Origin: Medicago truncatula
Taxonomy: Eukaryota; Streptophyta; Magnoliopsida; Fabales; Fabaceae
Length of the DNA stretch: 64,000 nucleotides
Reading direction: 5' to 3'
NCBI RefSeq assembly: GCF_003473485.1
Contig: NC_053045.1
Location: forward strand, 64,295,994-64,359,993
Position numbers and translations under genes: made by a program. The notes under the pieces were generated by a model. That model searched no databases, was not told the origin of the DNA, and saw nothing but the letters and a program-made list of their open reading frames with translations. Shown here in pieces: positions 59,217 to 64,000 of the stretch (its first letter is position 1; every line of letters begins with the position of its first letter).

Positions 59217-61964
59217 ATGAAGTTCATGAAACTTGGGACAAGGCCAGATACTTTCTACACTGAACAAGCTACCAGGTATTCACAGCAGCGCTTATTTCAT
59301 TAACAATCACTGTACAATCCTTTCACAAACTAACATGTATTCTTATAAATGCAGGACATTGACATCAGAGATACCCTCAGACCTTGTAATACAAATCAAT
59401 GATGTAACTTATCTGCTACACAAGGTATTAAGGACTTAGAACTCAAGTGGTTACAAACCAAAATATTTTTATTTTAGTTCATCTATATAATTATGTTCTT
59501 TTTATCTGCAGTTTGCCCTTCTTCCAAAATGTGGACTCCTACAAAGGCTTTGCTATGATTCTAGTGATTCAGAGAGTTTTACTGTGGAGCTTCATGATAT
59601 ACCTGGAGGGGAAGATGCTTTTGAACTCTGTGCTAAGTTTTGTTATGGAATTTCAATCAACATTAGTGCTCATAACTTTGTATCTGCATTCTGTGCTGCG
59701 AAGTTCCTTAGAATGAATGACGCTATTGAGAAGGGAAACTTTGTAGGAAAGCTTGAGTCTTTCTTCAATTCATGCATTCTTGAAAGTTGGAAGGATCCTA
59801 TTGCAACCCTTCAAACTACTGCTACATTACCAGAGTGGTCTGAGAATCTTGGTATTGTCAGAAAGTGCATTGATTCAATCATTGAGAAAATTCTCACACC
59901 CTCGCAACAGGTCAGAAACAAACTCTAACTTCTTCAAATTTCTGTGTATCAATGTTTTTTCTTTCTTTTTGTTACTTATAAATGATGATTCTGTGCAGGT
60001 GAAATGGTCCTTCACCTACACCAGACCCGGTTACACAAAAAAACAGCACCATTCTGTCCCAAAGGATTGGTGGACTGAGGATGTTTCTGATCTTGACATA
60101 GATCTTTTCAGGTGCATAATAATGGCTATTCGATCAACGTATGTGCTTCCACCACAGCTTATTGGTGAAGCTTTGCATGTCTATGCATGCCGGTGGTTAC
60201 CGGGAATCACGAAGCTTAATAAAAGCTCAGGCAGTTCAGCATCTCAGACAGAAGAATCTAAGCTGAAAAACAGAAAAATTATTGAAACAATTGTAAGCAT
60301 GATTCCTGCAGACAGAGGGTCTGTTTCAGTTGGCTTCTTGTTTAGACTTCTCAGCATTTCAATTCATTTGAATGCCTCATCAGTGATAAAGACAGAACTA
60401 ATAAGGAGAGCAAGCTTACAGTTTGAGGAGGCAACAGTGAGTGACCTTCTTTACCCTTCAAAATCCTCTTCAGACCAGAATTATTATGATATAGAGTTAG
60501 TTCTAGCAGTGTTGGAAACTTTCTTGAAGCTTTGGAAAAGAATGTCCCCTGGTGCTGTGGATAACAGCTACTTTTTGAGATCAATCAGAAATGTAGGCAA
60601 ACTCATAGACTCCTATCTTCAAGTGGTTGCTAGAGATGATAATATGCAAGTTTCAAAGTTTGTTTCTCTTGCTGAAACCGTGCCGAGCATTGCACGAGTA
60701 GACCACAACAATCTATACAAGGCAATTGACATCTATCTTAAGGTGGAGTACTGATACCATACCTCTTATGATTTTTCCTTCAACTATAGTCAGATTGGTT
60801 TGAAAAAAAACGTTTTTTTCCCCTTTATTTACTTTCAATTACAAAATTACTTCTATTTTGATTTTGTTTCCTGTTGTCAAAGATTTGCGTAGGAAACAGT
60901 GATACTGAAAACAGCTTGTTTAATTCTCATAGTCTCTTGCTTGAGTGCTGGACACTTCAACACATTCTTAAGACCTTGAGACTCTAATAATATAGACTTT
61001 GTGCAAATAACATGTCAACCCATAATCCTATAATTTGGCCAGTCCAGTCCCATGTTTTTTAGCAAACCAAACACACCCTAAATGAAACTAAACACTTGTT
61101 TGGATTAACTTATTCGAGTTTATCTACTAACATAAACACTTGTGAGACTATTCGAGAAAACTTACGGAAACAACAACTTATAACATATTCATAAGTTGTA
61201 TTAAACTTATTTCCATAAGCTCTCCCGGATAACTTATGAAAATAGCTTATAATTTATGAGAATACAGTTTGACTTTTTTTACCTTTTGTTATAGAAATGT
61301 CTTAAACATATACACTTAATTAAGATGTTTATCAGAACAACACCAGAATTAGTATAGGCAATTAAGTGGAAAACTTTGATTATTGGAATGATGTGATTAA
61401 AGTTGAATGCATAAACAGGTGCATCCTGATCTGAGTAAGGCAGATAAGAAGAGACTGTGTGGGATTCTAGACTGCCAAAAACTGACACCAGAAGTACGTG
61501 GCCATGCCGTCAAAAACGAGCTTCTGCCATTAAGAACTGTAGTGCAGCTTCTCTACTTTGAACAGGAGAAAGGGTCTATGGCAAACACCAGTCACAAACT
61601 GCTAAAACAACATGAGATAATTCTAGGAGCAAAACAAAGAACAACTACAAAAGATAGCCAAAGCAAACAATCTTTAGGACAAGAGTTTAATGGAGATGTC
61701 ACAAGAACCACTCAAATTCTTGAAAGTAGAGAAAAGGATCACCACAGACATAAAAGATTGGATGCAAATTTAGCATTAGACTTGGAAAAAAAGATAGCAA
61801 TAAGAGGAAGAGACATTGAAGAGACAGAGTCAGAAAGGGTGAGAGGAGTCAAAGATGAAAGTAGTTCGAGCTACAAGTTGGAAGTTGTTGATCCTAAAAA
61901 AATCATAAGAAGGGCAAGAAGTAAATCAGAACATAGCATGAAAAAGGCAGATAGAGATAAATAA
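59217..61964 (+). CDS. BTB/POZ and NPH3 domain-containing protein
   Basis: Five exons, 59217-59275, 59355-59424, 59512-59910, 59999-60742, 61419-61964; 605 residues. BTB domain at about 28-130 (SDLVIQINDVTYLLHKFALL, then GGEDAFELCAKFCYGISINI) that would bind cullin-3; NPH3 domain at about 197-455 (PKDWWTEDVSDLDIDLFRCI to VDHNNLYKAIDIYLK); then VHPDLSKADKKRLCGILDCQ KLTPE, and a basic, Ser/Arg-rich tail (KKIIRRARSKSEHSMKKA). NRL proteins are plasma-membrane-linked adaptors in phototropin and auxin-transport signalling. Start chosen for the conserved MKFMKLGTRPDTFY. The region before the last exon (intron 4, 676 bp) holds MITE pieces. No lesions seen; subgroup not fixed. Confidence 0.95.
61040..61270. 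repeat. MITE remnants in NPH3-gene intron 4
   Basis: AGCAAACCAAACACACCCTAA (61061-61081) matches the right end of the MITE at 28725-29064. It is followed by a separate legume-type repeat (ACACTTGTTTGGATTAACTT, ATAAGTTGTATTAAACTTAT, CATAAGCTCTCCCGGATAAC) rich in partial inverted repeats. Neither has a complete pair of ends. Confidence 0.5.
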
Positions 61965-63679
61965 TTATTAATCTTTGAAGAATTCAAAGAAAATCACAGT
62001 TCAAACCACCTCCCTTATATGCAGTTTGTAGCTTCAATTCTTATTTTTTTACCTTTTCACAGATGTAATAACTAAATAATCCCTGTACTGTCTCTCCTGT
62101 GAAGTTGTAACTAGGGATTTTTTATTTTGAATTAATTTTTTTTTCATTGTTCATGTTTGAGAGGAAGAAAGATAGACAATATGTATTGCTAGAGGACATA
62201 TCAATTGCATAGGTAATTTCATATTTTCAGGGAGACTCAGATTAAAGTGCGGTCCAACACCCCGCAACCACAATTTAAAATCATACATGGTGATCAGAAT
62301 GCTCCCAAACCAAAATGTCATTGAAGGTATCATTGATGAAAATACTTTACATCACAAGTCTAGTATTTAGATAATCAAAATGCCAAACATATGAATAAAA
62401 AATGTTATTAATTTGAAGTTGGGTATCTTGAATATGAACAAAAGAAAGTCTATCACATTATATAATCTACCTTTGTGAAGTAATCTTTCATATAAGAAGG
62501 AGATATTACCACAGCATATGCGAGTAATGAAAATAGATTGATAGGTGTAGTGTAGCCGTGTAGGAGGCGCCTTTGGTATTAGTAGCCTACAAAATAGAGG
62601 AGTTGAGAAACTTTATTCTAAATTTCTAATTCACCCAATAACAACTCTTTGAAATACTAAATAAATTGCTCCAAGCAGGAGCCGGTCACAAATCTCCTAT
62701 GTAAATTAACTGCTCCATGCAAGAGTCGGTCACAAATCCCCCTACGGAATCCAAAGGTCGTGGATGGTATAAATAGGCATAGATCCAAAGATTGAAACAT
62801 GTGAGTCAGTGTTTTTGAGATCAAAGAGGATGTTTGCAGGTAAAAATTGAAGAGAAGGAGAAGAGCAGTAATTCATTATCATATCAGCCAACAGTTTTAT
62901 TAGCTGATCATATTAAGTATTGTGCATGATAACAGGTCGAACTCATTGGCAATATTATTCTGTAAAATAGGCCACTAATTTAACTTTTTTAAGTGGCTAG
63001 GAGTCATTGATATCAGAAATTGATGATGGAACTTGATCATTAATTTTTAAGCCTCTGATGGCCTGGAGTTTGTAATGTACCCGCCTATGAGGCTAGTAAG
63101 CCTGAAATGACTGGGGACGATGGGACACTAATTAAATTAAGTTTGAAGACCTTTTATTAAGGGGTTGGCAATTGCTGCTCCAAATGCAGTTACCAACTTA
63201 ATTAGAAAATCCAATGAAATTCACTGTTGCAATTGCTTTAAAGCGACTACTTGGTGTTGCAACCCTTGATGTTGAGAGGGAGTATTTTGTTGCAAGCATT
63301 CAACCAAACCGTGGTTACCTTCCTATTCTACATAATTGAAACCATTTGAACTCAAATACTTGCTGAAAAGAAACACAATCTTATGAGCAGAAACTAAAAG
63401 ACAATTGAATTCTTGCAGCTATAACTAAAAGATTGATAACATCAAATCCTACATTTTGAAGTTGACATTGTTTGACCATAGTTACTCTGAATAGCTTTGA
63501 GAAATATTAAAATTATAAATTATCAGAATCAGAAGCAAATGGGCAAATAAAAACAACTTTCTCATTACTTAGCATTTTTTACAAGTATCTTAACTATGAC
63601 GTGCTATACATCAAAGGCAAACCAAGAATCCACTCTACAATTCCTTTGTGTAAAGTATACAAAAATCAAACCTTTCCCA
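61965..63679. other. convergent intergenic region
   Basis: 3' UTRs of the NPH3 gene (+) and of the gene at the right edge (-). A 62255-62285 fragment resembles the small MITE at 55787. Two similar stretches at 62663-62690 and 62712-62740 (TGCTCCAAGCAGGAGCCGGTC, TGCTCCATGCAAGAGTCGGTC) form a short direct repeat. No gene recognised. Confidence 0.4.
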
Positions 63680-64000
63680 CTAATTACAAGGCGAAGGGGA
63701 TGGGCGGAGGCTGAACAATAGACATTTTGACATGGTCCCATTGTTAGTTAGCACACTTAACGCCACAGTGTCCTCCACAAAAACAGGGTTCACTTGCACG
63801 ACTCTCTCAGGTATGACTTTATCACCATCCACTTTTGCCAGCACCTCAAATTGCAATCTCACAGTCTCAGGCTTGGTCCTCCATTTGGGGAAACCCTCAA
63901 AACTAACACCATCTCCTTCCTTCAACTTCTTCTCAGCTTGAAAGCCTATCTTTACAAAAGTCTGAGCAGAAACATCTGCCTTCAACAACCTAAAGGAACC
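63680..64000 (-). CDS. last exon of unrecognised gene (partial)
   Basis: Bottom-strand open frame running off the window edge and ending at 63680; at least 106 residues: GSFRLLKADVSAQTFVKIGF ... EGFPKWRTKPETVRLQFEVL ... VNPVFVEDTVALSVLTNNGT ... LFSLRPSPSPCN. The even codon use, alternating hydrophobic strands and lack of stops look like a real C-terminal, beta-rich domain. I do not recognise the family. The opposite-strand frame 63732-63941 is a shadow. The 5' part is outside the window, so neither start nor size is known. Confidence 0.65.
   Translation of the reverse strand, partial: GSFRLLKADVSAQTFVKIGFQAEKKLKEGDGVSFEGFPKWRTKPETVRLQFEVLAKVDGDKVIPERVVQVNPVFVEDTVALSVLTNNGTMSKCLLFSLRPSPSPCN

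Overview
The window is nuclear DNA of a flowering plant, most likely a papilionoid legume of the Medicago/Trifolium/pea kind. I infer this from the GT-AG intron-exon gene structure, AT-rich intergenic DNA, the gene families present and legume-like MITE ends. The species is not provable from the sequence alone. No tRNA, rRNA, CRISPR array or bacterial-style operon was seen.

Layout. 1-5521: 3' two thirds of a PDS5-type cohesin regulator gene (+). 7000-11100: acetoacetyl-CoA thiolase gene (+) with 13 exons, whose frame is broken by a 5-bp tandem duplication in exon 10. 12012-14769: a 2.76-kb Mutator-like element (MULE) with inverted ends and a perfect 9-bp target duplication; it carries a short transposase-N-terminus ORF and two long hairpins. 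15510-21019: a young, largely whole Ty1/Copia retrotransposon. 21969-24021: WEB-family coiled-coil protein (+). 25030-28273: SEC14-like CRAL-TRIO protein (-). 28.3-32.3 kb: intergenic DNA built mostly of inserted elements. 32330-36071: tandem pair of universal-stress-protein-domain genes (+). 36469-38505: foldback element between TA microsatellites, itself split by a second element. 38668-39363: short F-box gene (+). 39690-40200: decayed NPH3-family fragment (-). 41050-43170: intronless spliceosomal DEAD-box helicase of the RH21/PRP28 type (+). 43.9-44.8 kb: dead LINE fragment. 47252-51933: C2-VASt-C2-GRAM-VASt membrane protein (+). 52709-53483: solo LTR related to the Copia element. 59217-61964: BTB/NPH3 protein (+). 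63680 to the edge: last exon of an unrecognised gene (-).

The host genes look like unrelated single genes with their own promoters; only the two USP genes are obvious neighbours by duplication. The most unusual object is the MULE at 12-14.8 kb. Genes start just inside both inverted ends and point inward, each with a leader exon, an intron and an ATG just after the acceptor. The left unit runs straight from its stop codon into two tandem, related, near-perfect hairpins of about 330 and 245 nt. This looks like a transposon-borne small-RNA locus. Exon coordinates below come from reading splice sites by eye together with family conservation.
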